This document shows, piece by piece, positions 1-6,913 of a DNA stretch of 11,906 bases (position 1 is the stretch's first letter; the number at the start of each line of letters is the position of its first letter). The notes beneath the pieces were generated by a model. That model saw nothing but the letters and a program-made list of their open reading frames with translations, did no database searches and was not told where the DNA came from. The stretch spans positions 1-11,906 of the forward strand of contig VBHI01000139.1 in NCBI GenBank assembly GCA_005881495.1. Reading direction: 5' to 3'. The stretch comes from Chloroflexota bacterium. Lineage in GTDB: Bacteria; Chloroflexota; Ktedonobacteria; Ktedonobacterales; Ktedonobacteraceae. A program made the position numbers and the translations under genes.

Positions 1-16
1 TTCGGGGTTAAGAATC

Positions 17-91
17 CCCTGTCATCCTGAGTGTAGCGAAAGATCTCTGCCGGTCACTCACACCTGTGAAGAATCTGTGATAAGAATCCCC
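17..91. repeat. 75-bp direct repeat, copy 1
   Basis: This copy matches 123-197 over its full 75 bp without gaps. The differences I see are an A/G change in the GCGAA(A/G)GATCT part and a short CACTCACAC versus CTCACACAC rearrangement. It begins CCCTGTCATCCTGAG and ends AAGAATCCCC. Shorter partial units (CCTGTCATCCTGA, CCCTGTCAACCTGAG) fill the 31 bp between the copies, so this is a small degenerate array. The core resembles a dispersed intergenic repeat that I recall from Chloroflexota and other soil bacteria; that is memory, not a search. No coding frame is plausible here, and I see nothing further at 198-343. Confidence 0.85.
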
Positions 92-122
92 TGTCATCCT
101 GAATCCCCTGTCAACCTGAGTA

Positions 123-197
123 CCCTGTCATCCTGAGTGTAGCGAAGGATCTCTGCCGGTCTCACACACCTGTGAAGAATCTGTGATAAGAATCCCC
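123..197. repeat. 75-bp direct repeat, copy 2
   Basis: Second copy of the 17-91 repeat, offset by exactly 106 bp. It carries the same internal blocks: CCTGAGTGTAGCGAA, GATCTCTGCCGGT and CACCTGTGAAGAATCTGTG. The sequence then leaves the repeat and becomes AT-rich, ahead of the membrane-protein gene. Confidence 0.85.
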
Positions 198-343
198 GCC
201 ATGTTGAGCGTTTCGTGATATCCAATCACCATACTTTAAATGGAAAAAGAATTTTAACAAAAAAGTGCTTAATCTGATCGAAAAGGCCTGGAGAATAGAA
301 ATAGCCTCCAGGTTGACCAGGTGAAGCAAGCGAAATTTGAAAC

Positions 344-388
344 TTGACACATGGTTCTCAGTGTAAAAGAGAATGTTTCTCTACACTG
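344..388 (+). promoter_or_regulatory. Putative promoter with imperfect palindrome upstream of membrane-protein gene
   Basis: A perfect -35-like TTGACA lies at 344-349. Just downstream is an interrupted inverted repeat: CAGTGTA (359-365) pairs with TACACTG (382-388), and GAGAA (369-373) pairs with TTCTC (377-381), with a 3-base bulge (366-368) and a TGT loop. No good -10 hexamer sits 16-18 bases after TTGACA; the best is GAGAAT at 369-374 with 19-bp spacing. The palindrome could be an operator or a leader hairpin. The ribosome binding site of the next gene follows 20 bases later. Confidence 0.35.
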
Positions 389-419
389 TCAATCTCGCAC
401 TTTAGCGCAGGAGGTTCCT

Positions 420-1855
420 ATGGATACCTTGAAGACATTGCCTGAGATACCAGAAGAGGACCGTCCTCCGATTGGTCGGCTCCCCTGGCTTACACAAGGT
501 AATTTGACTTTCTTTGTAATTGGTTGGTTAATACTTTTCGCGTTACTAAGCATCTTCGTCTCAAACCCCTTTCAGTCTGAAGTTAGTGCTTCTGCCACCC
601 CGGATTATGCAAGAGTGATGTTCCTGCATGGTTTGCTCATTGGTATGGTTGGCCTGATGGGACTGCTCACCTGCCAGGTGTTGCACATACGCTCCAGGCA
701 TGTCCGGATCTGGGTGACGGGCGGCGTGATAGTGGCGACCATCCTGTCGGCGGTCGGTGGTATCTGGGATAAAACGGTACCGGGATCTGAGGTTCCGATG
801 TGGACACAAGTCTTCGGCTTCTTTGCCCTGGATGAGATTCTCTTAGTGCTTCTGATAGGCATCATTGGTGAGTGGCGCACGCGCTCTTCCCTGGTTCGCC
901 CATTACTCTACCTGGCTGCAGCTCTTGCAACGCTCTCAATGTTCCTGGCTGCTCTCATGGGGCACCTGGCTGGATCATGGAGTTCGGAAACTTCCCGCCC
1001 CTCATCGGTAGCTACGTACAATTTGTGGGCATCAATTCGGTAGACGACTTCGCAGGTGCGCTCGTTGGTTCGCATTCCCATGAAATGGCCGTCAGTGTGA
1101 TGGTCCTGATTGTCGTCCTCATGGCCCAGCAGTTTGGCTACAGTATGCGTAAGGGCTCTGCGCGTACTCTGGCAGCTATCGGCCTATCTCTGGTCGCCAT
1201 AGGGACCGTTGTAATGACGGTTATGTATGTTGCTGCTGCCTTCACGACCTGGTCTCCACCGGCATGGTTTGTTTCAGGACCAGGTGGAGCCAATGGTATT
1301 GCCAGTGACGATGTCATCACCGGCATTCTGGTGATGGGTGGTGGCCTGCTCGTTGCGGCTGCCCTTGTATTGGAGCGGTCGTCTATCCGCATGCCTGTCC
1401 GCCTGGCTGCGGCCTGGTCCTGGTTGCTGAGTTTTGCCACTGTTGTCGTGGCCGGTTTTGCCATTGAAATGAACGAGGTGTACTTCGGAGCGGGCGATCA
1501 GGGTGCTCCAGGCGCAGCAAAAGATGCTGTCTTCACCTGGCTCCACCAGGATATTGGCCTGTTCCTGTTCCCCTTTATCGTGCTGGTCATGCTGGTCGTC
1601 GAGCGCCTGGTAGCGCATGGACATCGCGGCTGGATTGGTTGGACGGCTATTATAGGCACCACCATTACCTTTATTGGTGGGCTGATCTTCGTCTTCCTCG
1701 AACCAGCCCTCTATGGTCCAGGCTATATCATCTCCACTATCGGCCTTGTGATTGTCGGTATCGCGCTCCTGGCAACCCTCTGGTGGGGTGCCATAGCCTC
1801 GATCGTGGAACATACTAAAGATCGTGCAAGGCACGCACCACCCATTCCAGCGTAA
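420..1855 (+). pseudogene. Predicted 12-helix, His-bearing membrane protein split by a frameshift (heme-copper-oxidase-like architecture)
   Basis: The start is ATG 420, preceded by AGGAGGT at 409-415; an in-frame ATG at 351 lacks such a site. One frame runs 420 to about 971 and would end at 1043. The protein clearly continues in another frame from about 971 to 1855: ...MGHLAG joins WIMEFGNFPP. One base appears to be missing near 970-975, with no classical slippery heptamer. Joined, it gives about 479 residues with 12 predicted helices. Histidines fall near the start of helix 2 (H70, FLHGLL), helix 6 (H220/H222, GSHSHE) and helix 10 (H377, WLHQD), about 150-157 residues apart. Helix 5 ends in MGHLAG. 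Each of the three His-bearing helices is followed by a basic loop and another helix, suggesting a threefold repeat. Size, helix number and pseudo-threefold symmetry recall heme-copper oxidase subunit I (CcoN/NorB) or NnrS, but the paired CuB histidines expected in helix 7 are absent. The family is not established. It could be a true pseudogene, a sequencing error or recoding. If two polypeptides are made, the second could start at ATG 977. Confidence 0.75.
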
Positions 1856-1877
1856 CTTGAAAAAGCACTGGTTAAGA

Positions 1878-1911
1878 CTGCGACCACCACATCCGGTGGT
1901 CGCAGCTTTTT
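1878..1911 (+). terminator. Intrinsic terminator after the membrane-protein gene
   Basis: A perfect 11-bp GC-rich stem, CTGCGACCACC (1878-1888) with GGTGGTCGCAG (1895-1905), has a 6-base loop and is followed by CTTTTT. It lies 22 bases after the stop codon at 1855. This is a textbook rho-independent terminator and separates the gene from what follows. Confidence 0.92.
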
Positions 1912-2088
1912 GCAAATATGGGTAGTGGCGCAAGTCAGTAGGATTGGGGAGACTACAACTACGGGTCACCATTTACCCAGCCCTTCTGGATTGTATTACT
2001 TCCAACCTGCTCACTCCGATAAATTACGATATCACAATCGACTCACTATACTCTAAAATCGTCTGTATGAAACCTACTCAAATGATGC

Positions 2089-2649
2089 TTGACTCTGGTG
2101 GGCAGCATCTCTCGGAATAAAAAGAGCCATCTGGAACAGCGGAAGCCATCGAAAAGCGTCCTTCTTCCCCGTTGGATGGCTCTCATCCTGACGCCGGTGG
2201 TGTTTCTGCTCGCACATGTCGCCGTGCCGCAGGAACTCTCTCGGCTGGCAGTCCGTCACGGATGGACTTATGGGCGTCCAGGGTGGCTCAATCTGCTCGG
2301 ACTCATCCTCATCGGGGGAGGCTGGGCAGGCCTCGTTTGGTGTCTTCGTCTGCATTTTATCGCCTCTGGTGGCTCGTTTGAGATGGAGCACACCCCCAAG
2401 CATCTCGTGGTGTATGGCCCTTACCAGTTCACGCACAATCCGATGTACCTCTGCGGCATCGTCATCTAGCTGGGCTGGGTCTTCTTTTACGGGAGCGTCG
2501 CGGTCTTGGTCGGCTTTGTGGTCGGCTGGGGGAAGGTGGCTTTGCTGGTGGTGCTGTGGGAGGAGCGCAAACTGGAGACGCGATTTGGCGAGGCTTATCT
2601 GCGCTACAAGCACAGCGTACCACGGTGGTTGGGCAAGAGGAGCCGCTGA
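2089..2649 (+). pseudogene. Isoprenylcysteine carboxyl methyltransferase (ICMT/PEMT-like) family protein with in-frame TAG
   Basis: The reading frame opens after a TGA at 2083 with a possible TTG start at 2089 (ATG 2176 is an alternative). It runs to a TAG at 2467-2469 and then continues in the same frame to TGA 2647-2649, about 186 codons in all. Both halves belong to one protein. The first ends in the SAM-binding region GPYQFTHNPMYL. The second contains EERKLETRFGEAYLRYKHSVPRW, which matches the usual ICMT C-terminal EE...FG..Y..Y...VPRW pattern. Three to four hydrophobic segments fit a membrane methyltransferase of about 180-200 residues. Members methylate membrane-associated substrates; the bacterial substrates are mostly unknown. 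The TAG falls inside the helix after NPMYL, where homologs usually have Leu or Trp, so one substitution (TTG or TGG to TAG) would explain it. No clear ribosome binding site is seen. It is probably a recent nonsense-mutation pseudogene. Confidence 0.85.
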
Positions 2650-2750
2650 TGTCCTTGTTTCCAATTCAATCCATCTGCATCGCCTCATAAAAAGTGCTGC
2701 CCAAGTATTGATAAGTCTATATACTAGCAATGTTTTTATCGAAAAATCAC

Positions 2751-2778
2751 TTGATAGTAGGACTGATACGAGTATCCT
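2751..2778 (+). promoter_or_regulatory. Possible sigma70 promoter for the SAM methyltransferase
   Basis: TTGATA (2751-2756) and TATCCT (2773-2778) are separated by 16 bp, about 90 bp before the methyltransferase start, in an AT-rich stretch. The match is 5/6 for the -35 and 4/6 for the -10. This is suggestive only. Confidence 0.3.
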
Positions 2779-2868
2779 TTCTCAGGTGAGCAATATATTC
2801 GAGGATGTGTTAGAGCAGGCCCGGAAGCGAGCAACACAACCAAAAAATACGTTAAGAGGAGGATCGGC

Positions 2869-3678
2869 ATGAGCACCCATCCCCATACCAACCTTTTCAC
2901 GCAGGTCGACCGCACCAAGGATCCTGACTTCTTCGTTCGGTTCATGGATGAGGCACAGAAGCCCCCAGCGATCCAGGCGAGCAAGCGGCTCATGCTGGAA
3001 CGGATCGCTCTGGCGCCGGGAGAGGCAGTCCTCGACATTGGCTGCGGTCCCGGGACCGATGTGTTCGACATGGTGGAACTCGTCGGTCCTGCTGGCCGTC
3101 TTGTTGGGCTCGACGCGAGTGAGGTCATGATCGCTGAGGCCCGACGACGCACCAAGGAACTCCATGTTCCTATCACCTTTGAGGTCGGGGAGGTGCAGGC
3201 GCTTCCCTTCCCGGACGGCACGTTCGACGTGTGCCGCGCCGAACGCCTGCTGGAGCACCTCCCCGATGCCGAGCGGGCGCTCACGGAGATGGTGCGGGTA
3301 ACCCGCCCAGGTGGACGGATCCTCGTCTTCGATTTCGACTGGGACACCCTGATCATCGACCACCCAGACAGGGAAACCACGCGAACCATGGTCCTGTCCT
3401 ACTCCGACTCGATCCGCAACGGGTGGATCGGTCGGCAGCTCCCGCGCCTCTTCAAGGAGCAGCACGTGGAGGTGCTCTCCATCGATCTTGTGCAGGTCTT
3501 TGTCCACTACGCGTTGGCCGAGCTCTTCCTCGGCAGTCACCTCGCTGTCCTGCAGACATACGGAACGCTCTCTGCCGGGAGGGCTCAGCAGTGGTGGGAG
3601 TACTTGCAACAGGCAGACGAGCACGGGACGCTGCTGATCAGCTTCACGGCCTTCATCATCGTCGGCGCCAAGAGCTGA
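2869..3678 (+). CDS. Class I SAM-dependent methyltransferase (UbiE/Methyltransf_11 type)
   Basis: A predicted soluble 269-residue enzyme that transfers a methyl group from S-adenosylmethionine to a small molecule. The start ATG has a strong AGAGGAGG at 2855-2862 with 6-base spacing. The Rossmann-type SAM fold is easy to read: motif I VLDIGCGPG at residues 54-62, the acidic end of strand 2 in VGLDAS (D82), QALPFPDGTFDV at 110-121, the post-II helix LLEHLPD near 127-133, and TRPGGRILVFD at 145-155. About 110 C-terminal residues, including a Trp/Tyr-rich segment near 241-245, probably form the substrate lid. UbiE is the nearest named relative, but the usual menaquinone-gene context is missing, so a role in secondary or small-molecule methylation is as likely. 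It starts 219 bp after the broken ICMT-like gene and precedes a transposase fragment. The family is sure; the substrate is unknown. Confidence 0.93.
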   Translation: MSTHPHTNLFTQVDRTKDPDFFVRFMDEAQKPPAIQASKRLMLERIALAPGEAVLDIGCGPGTDVFDMVELVGPAGRLVGLDASEVMIAEARRRTKELHVPITFEVGEVQALPFPDGTFDVCRAERLLEHLPDAERALTEMVRVTRPGGRILVFDFDWDTLIIDHPDRETTRTMVLSYSDSIRNGWIGRQLPRLFKEQHVEVLSIDLVQVFVHYALAELFLGSHLAVLQTYGTLSAGRAQQWWEYLQQADEHGTLLISFTAFIIVGAKS

Positions 3679-3807
3679 TCCGAGACGCGCGACCGACACG
3701 CCATTCAGGAACTGGAATGATGGGCACCAACCGTCATCGATGGCCCCATGCCGGTCTCAAGCTGGGGCAGAGAGCGCACAGCTGAGATAGCCTTCTGGGA
3801 CCCACAG

Positions 3808-3965
3808 ACTTTGGATGGCCAAATCGCTTTTCAGGTTGCGGAACGCCATCCCAATGCGCCATCGACGAGCGTAGGCCAGGACCACTTTCCAGGCGTCTTC
3901 TGCCGTTTCCACCTTCTCGTTGGTCAGCAAATACCAGGGCTTCTTGCTACAACCCTTTGTACTTT
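3808..3965 (-). pseudogene. IS4-family transposase remnant (C-terminal fragment, inactive)
   Basis: A minus-strand frame encodes KPWYLLTNEKVETAEDAW followed by KVVLAYARRWRIGMAFR and NLKSDLAIQS. This matches the C-terminal catalytic part of IS4-type DDE transposases. The YREK signature, Y-(2)-R-(3)-E-(6)-K, is present with correct spacing, except that the catalytic Glu is Gly (codon GGG at 3852-3850, one change from GAG). The N-terminal domain with the two catalytic Asp residues is absent. Similarity stops abruptly on both sides, near 3808 and 3970, although the open frame extends from 4197 to 3757. No flanking inverted repeats or target duplication were found by eye. It fills most of the 336-bp gap before the first P450 and may mark a past rearrangement that displaced that gene's native promoter. 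Confidence 0.8.
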
Positions 3966-4014
3966 GAATCGTAGAGAATGAAAACAGAGCAGTCAACCCG
4001 TTCAAGCTAGAAAA

Positions 4015-5208
4015 ATGGAACATATGCAAACACGAAACTACAAAGAGCAACTCCACTCTCCCTTCGATTGGTATCGCACGATGCGTGCCACGCAGCCCGT
4101 CTTCCAGCACCCGGACTGGGGCAGCTGGCAGGTCTTTCGCTACGCCGACGTGGCGCGCGTGCTGAGCGAGTATGCGACCTTCTCGTCCGACGGCCACCGT
4201 ATGGCGCGATTAGAGGGCTTTGAGGGCGGGGCCGACCCGATCGGGTCCAGCAGCATCCTGCGCATGGACCCGCCACGCCATCGCCAGCTCCGCAACCTGG
4301 TCTCGCAGGCCTTCACGCCGCGCATGGTGGCGCAACTGGAGCCGCGCATCACCGCCATCACCAACGAACTGCTGGACCATGTAGCCGCCGCGGGTGAGTT
4401 GGACGTGGTGCGCGACCTGGCCTATCCCCTGCCCGTTACCGTCATCGCCGAACTGCTGGGCATCCCTGCCGAGCTGCGCGAGGATTTCAAACGCTGGTCG
4501 GATGCCATCGTTGCCGACGAAGAGGGCCTGTCGGAAGAGGAGCGTAAGGCGCTCTTCCAGGAGGTCCAGGGCATGTATGGCTACTTCACGCAGACGCTTG
4601 AGGAGCGCCGCCAGCATCCGCAGAACGACCTGGTCAGCGCTCTGCTGGCCGCTGAGGTCGATGGGCAGCGCTTGAGCAACGTGGAGCTACTCGGCTTCTG
4701 CGGCCTGTTGCTGGTTGCGGGCAACGAGACGACGACCAACCTGCTCAGCAACATGATCCTCTGCTTCGACGAGAATCCCGCCGTGGTGGAGCGCCTGCGC
4801 ACGAACCGCGCGCTGGTGCCGGGGGCCATCGAGGAGACCCTGCGCTATTACTCGCCGGTGAAGGCTATGCCGCGTATGACGGCAACCGAAACGATGCTCG
4901 GCGACCAGCGCATCGGGCCGGATCAGTTTATCGTGGCCTGGATCGGCTCGGCGAACCGCGACGAGGCCGAGTTCCCCGATCCCGATCGCTTCGACATTGA
5001 GCGCGAGCCCAATCGTCACGTAGCCTTCGGGCGTGGCATCCATTTCTGCCTGGGCGCTCCCCTGGCGCGCCTGGAGGCGAAAGTCGCGCTCAATGCCATG
5101 CTCGACCGCCTGCCCGGGCGCTGGCAGGTGGCTGATGTGCCGCTGGAGATGATCAAGAGCTTTATCGTCTTCGGCGCAAAGAAGCTGCCCCTGACTTGGG
5201 GCGCATAA
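4015..5208 (+). CDS. Cytochrome P450 (first of a tandem pair)
   Basis: A soluble bacterial class I-type P450 of 397 residues, a heme-thiolate monooxygenase expected to receive electrons from a ferredoxin or flavodoxin; none is encoded nearby. All hallmarks are present. MDPPRHRQLRNLVSQAFTP (84-102) is the helix C region. The I-helix AGNETT (235-240) keeps the acid-alcohol pair. ExxR is in EETLR (E274, R277). The heme-binding loop is FGRGIHFCLG, with Cys345 as axial ligand. No signal peptide or membrane anchor is seen. The start is uncertain: ATG 4015 and ATG 4024 are both weakly preceded, with no good Shine-Dalgarno. The gene lies about 50 bp after the transposase remnant on the opposite strand and 172 bp before a paralogous P450. 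Similarity to CYP107/CYP109-like hydroxylases is recalled; the subfamily and substrate cannot be read from sequence. Confidence 0.96.
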   Translation: MEHMQTRNYKEQLHSPFDWYRTMRATQPVFQHPDWGSWQVFRYADVARVLSEYATFSSDGHRMARLEGFEGGADPIGSSSILRMDPPRHRQLRNLVSQAFTPRMVAQLEPRITAITNELLDHVAAAGELDVVRDLAYPLPVTVIAELLGIPAELREDFKRWSDAIVADEEGLSEEERKALFQEVQGMYGYFTQTLEERRQHPQNDLVSALLAAEVDGQRLSNVELLGFCGLLLVAGNETTTNLLSNMILCFDENPAVVERLRTNRALVPGAIEETLRYYSPVKAMPRMTATETMLGDQRIGPDQFIVAWIGSANRDEAEFPDPDRFDIEREPNRHVAFGRGIHFCLGAPLARLEAKVALNAMLDRLPGRWQVADVPLEMIKSFIVFGAKKLPLTWGA

Positions 5209-5380
5209 CGCCTCTTCCCCTGCCATCCCTACAGGAGGTAGAACGAGGATCCGTGTAAAAATAGGGGTAGTGGTCCACATGAGAATGGCTGCCCGTTCAA
5301 GGTTGTAGCGATGGAGAAAGAGGTTCAGACAAGCATTATGAGTGGCTCGAAGTTACATACATGAAAGAAAGGTTTTCACA

Positions 5381-6616
5381 ATGTTACAAACACTCTCGAA
5401 CCTGGGAGATGTACAGAAAATGTATGACTGGTTTGAGGAGATGCGCAACACGCAACCGGTGTGGCTGGATGAGAGCAGTGGATGCTGGCATGTGTTTTGC
5501 TATAATGATGTGCTTAATGTCATCAGTGACTATACCCTTTTCTCGTCAGAGCGCAGAAGACAACGCTTCCAGGCACGAGCGGCCGCGAAAGCCGAAGATG
5601 GCCAGCCTCGCGGGGGCAGAAGTATTATAGCGATGGACCCACCGCAGCATCGCCAGTATCGCAACCTGGTCTCGCACGCCTTCACGCCGCGTGCCATCGA
5701 TAGGCTGAGAGGCCGTGTCGCCGCTATTACGCAGGAGCTGCTGGACGAGGCACGGTCGGCGGGCAAGATGGATTTTGCCACGGAGATCGCCTATCCGCTG
5801 CCGACGATTGTAATCGCCGAAATGCTGGGCGTGCCAACCAGCGATCGCCCGCTGTTCAAACGCTGGGCCGATGGGTTGCTCAGGCGGCAGTTGAGCGACG
5901 CCGAGTTTTTCCGGCCCGAAGAGGAGCAGCGCAAGGACCCAGAGTTCCAGCGCCTCATGCACACCTTTGAGGAAATGTCAGACTACTTCAGGCAGATGCT
6001 AGAGGAGCGCAAGCGTGTGCCACGCCAGGATATGATGAGCGATCTGCTGGCCGCTGAGGTCGATGGTGAACGCCTGAGCATGGAGGACGCGATCAGCTTC
6101 TCTACGCTGCTGCTGCTCGCCGGACACGTCACGACGACAAATCTGCTGAGCCAAGCCATTCGCTGCTTTGACGAGCATCCCGAGGCGCTCCCGCAGCTCC
6201 GCAAGCAACCCGAATTGATGCCGACGGCGATTGAGGAGGTTCTGCGCTACGCCTCACCGGTCTGGCGTCTGGTGCGCACGAACAAGAAGGAGGTCACTAT
6301 CGCGGGCGTGAGCATTCCAAAGGACGAGATGATCTTCACCTGGCTGGCCTCGGCCAACCGCGACCCCCGGCAGTTCGCGGAGCCGGAGCGCTTCGACATC
6401 ACGCGCACACCGAACCGGCATGTAGCGTTCGGACACGGCATTCATTTCTGTATCGGTGCGCCCCTTTCGCGCATGGAGGCCGTGGTCGCGCTGCCGATGA
6501 TCATCAAGCAGTTGCCCAACCTGCGCGTAATACACGATGACTCGCCCGAACTATTCGAGGGACGTATCCTCTTCGGCTTCAAACGCCTGCCGATCGCGTT
6601 TGACAAGGCGGCATAA
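5381..6616 (+). CDS. Cytochrome P450 with atypical I-helix (second of the tandem pair)
   Basis: A 411-residue soluble P450. I chose ATG 5381 over the upstream in-frame GTG 5342 because AAAGAAAGG (5364-5372) sits 8 bases before it and the upstream 13 residues look unrelated to the family. Visible motifs are MDPPQHRQYRNLVSHAFTP (helix C), ExxR in EEVLR (E286, R289) and the heme loop FGHGIHFCIG with Cys357. The I-helix reads LLLLAGHVTTTNLL: the acidic residue that normally precedes the catalytic Thr is Val250, whereas the neighbouring P450 has Glu there. Proton delivery, and so the reaction type, may differ. It is paralogous to the upstream P450: YPLP..VIAE.LG.P and LLAAEVDG.RLS are shared, and a 24-bp block is identical (4641-4664 and 6043-6066). 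This suggests an ancient tandem duplication. It differs by an insert of charged residues (EEEQRKDPEF) between helices F and G. Substrate unknown. Confidence 0.95.
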   Translation: MLQTLSNLGDVQKMYDWFEEMRNTQPVWLDESSGCWHVFCYNDVLNVISDYTLFSSERRRQRFQARAAAKAEDGQPRGGRSIIAMDPPQHRQYRNLVSHAFTPRAIDRLRGRVAAITQELLDEARSAGKMDFATEIAYPLPTIVIAEMLGVPTSDRPLFKRWADGLLRRQLSDAEFFRPEEEQRKDPEFQRLMHTFEEMSDYFRQMLEERKRVPRQDMMSDLLAAEVDGERLSMEDAISFSTLLLLAGHVTTTNLLSQAIRCFDEHPEALPQLRKQPELMPTAIEEVLRYASPVWRLVRTNKKEVTIAGVSIPKDEMIFTWLASANRDPRQFAEPERFDITRTPNRHVAFGHGIHFCIGAPLSRMEAVVALPMIIKQLPNLRVIHDDSPELFEGRILFGFKRLPIAFDKAA

Positions 6617-6721
6617 CAGCCTTATGGGGTCACCAGAGTATGGATATTGCTGGCGAATGACCATTGTGAGCACATGGTGACAGGGAGTCACGGTATCTCT
6701 CAGAGAATGCATAAACAATGC

Positions 6722-6733
6722 GACAACGTTGTC
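6722..6733. promoter_or_regulatory. 12-bp perfect palindrome, possible operator
   Basis: GACAACGTTGTC is a perfect palindrome centred on CG, in the 297-bp non-coding gap between the second P450 and the oxidoreductase. LacI-family operators often have this AACGTT-centred form, so it may be a repressor site for the downstream gene. A 5-bp inverted repeat GTGAC/GTCAC lies nearby (6677-6691). No regulator gene is in the window and no convincing promoter hexamers flank the site. Confidence 0.35.
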
Positions 6734-6869
6734 ATTGCAGCGCTCGCTCGGTGAAGGGAATACGTTGCAGATCAGGTGCACTGTTTTTCGCTTTGCCGTG
6801 ACACCCTGCTGGAGCAAGCCTCCAGCTCGGCCCCCTATTTATGACCAAGCCTCAGTTAAGTTAGGAGAG

Positions 6870-6900
6870 TTGGATGGCCAATTGACCTAAGGCCATCCGA
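6870..6900 (+). promoter_or_regulatory. Leader hairpin before the oxidoreductase start
   Basis: GGATGGCC (6872-6879) pairs with GGCCATCC (6891-6898) over an 11-base loop; a T-G wobble and a T-A pair extend it to 6870-6900. It ends directly before the ribosome binding site GGAGGG at 6902-6907, 6 bases from ATG 6914. There is no T-run, so it is not a terminator. It could be a regulatory leader structure or a protein-binding inverted repeat. Confidence 0.4.
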
Positions 6901-6913
6901 CGGAGGGAAAGTT

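Noticed and set aside
17..197. CRISPR array at the left end
   Set aside because: The repeats are 75 bp with only two copies, and the 31-bp interval is made of repeat fragments rather than a unique spacer; no cas genes.
1274..1972. Minus-strand 232-codon open frame
   Set aside because: It lies antisense to the membrane-protein gene, runs through the terminator, and its translation shows no hydrophobic or domain pattern.
2216..2872. Plus-strand 218-codon open frame
   Set aside because: Most of it is an out-of-frame shadow of the ICMT-like gene, with low-quality Ser/Trp/Arg-rich translation; only the last ~45 codons were considered separately.
2782..3699. Minus-strand 305-codon open frame
   Set aside because: It is antisense to the clear SAM methyltransferase; its length reflects GC-rich codon bias, and no motif is seen.
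5209..5380. Small gene between the two P450s, after the AGGAGGT near 5232
   Set aside because: Starts after this site give frames of only a few codons, and the other short frames are under 20 codons with no features.
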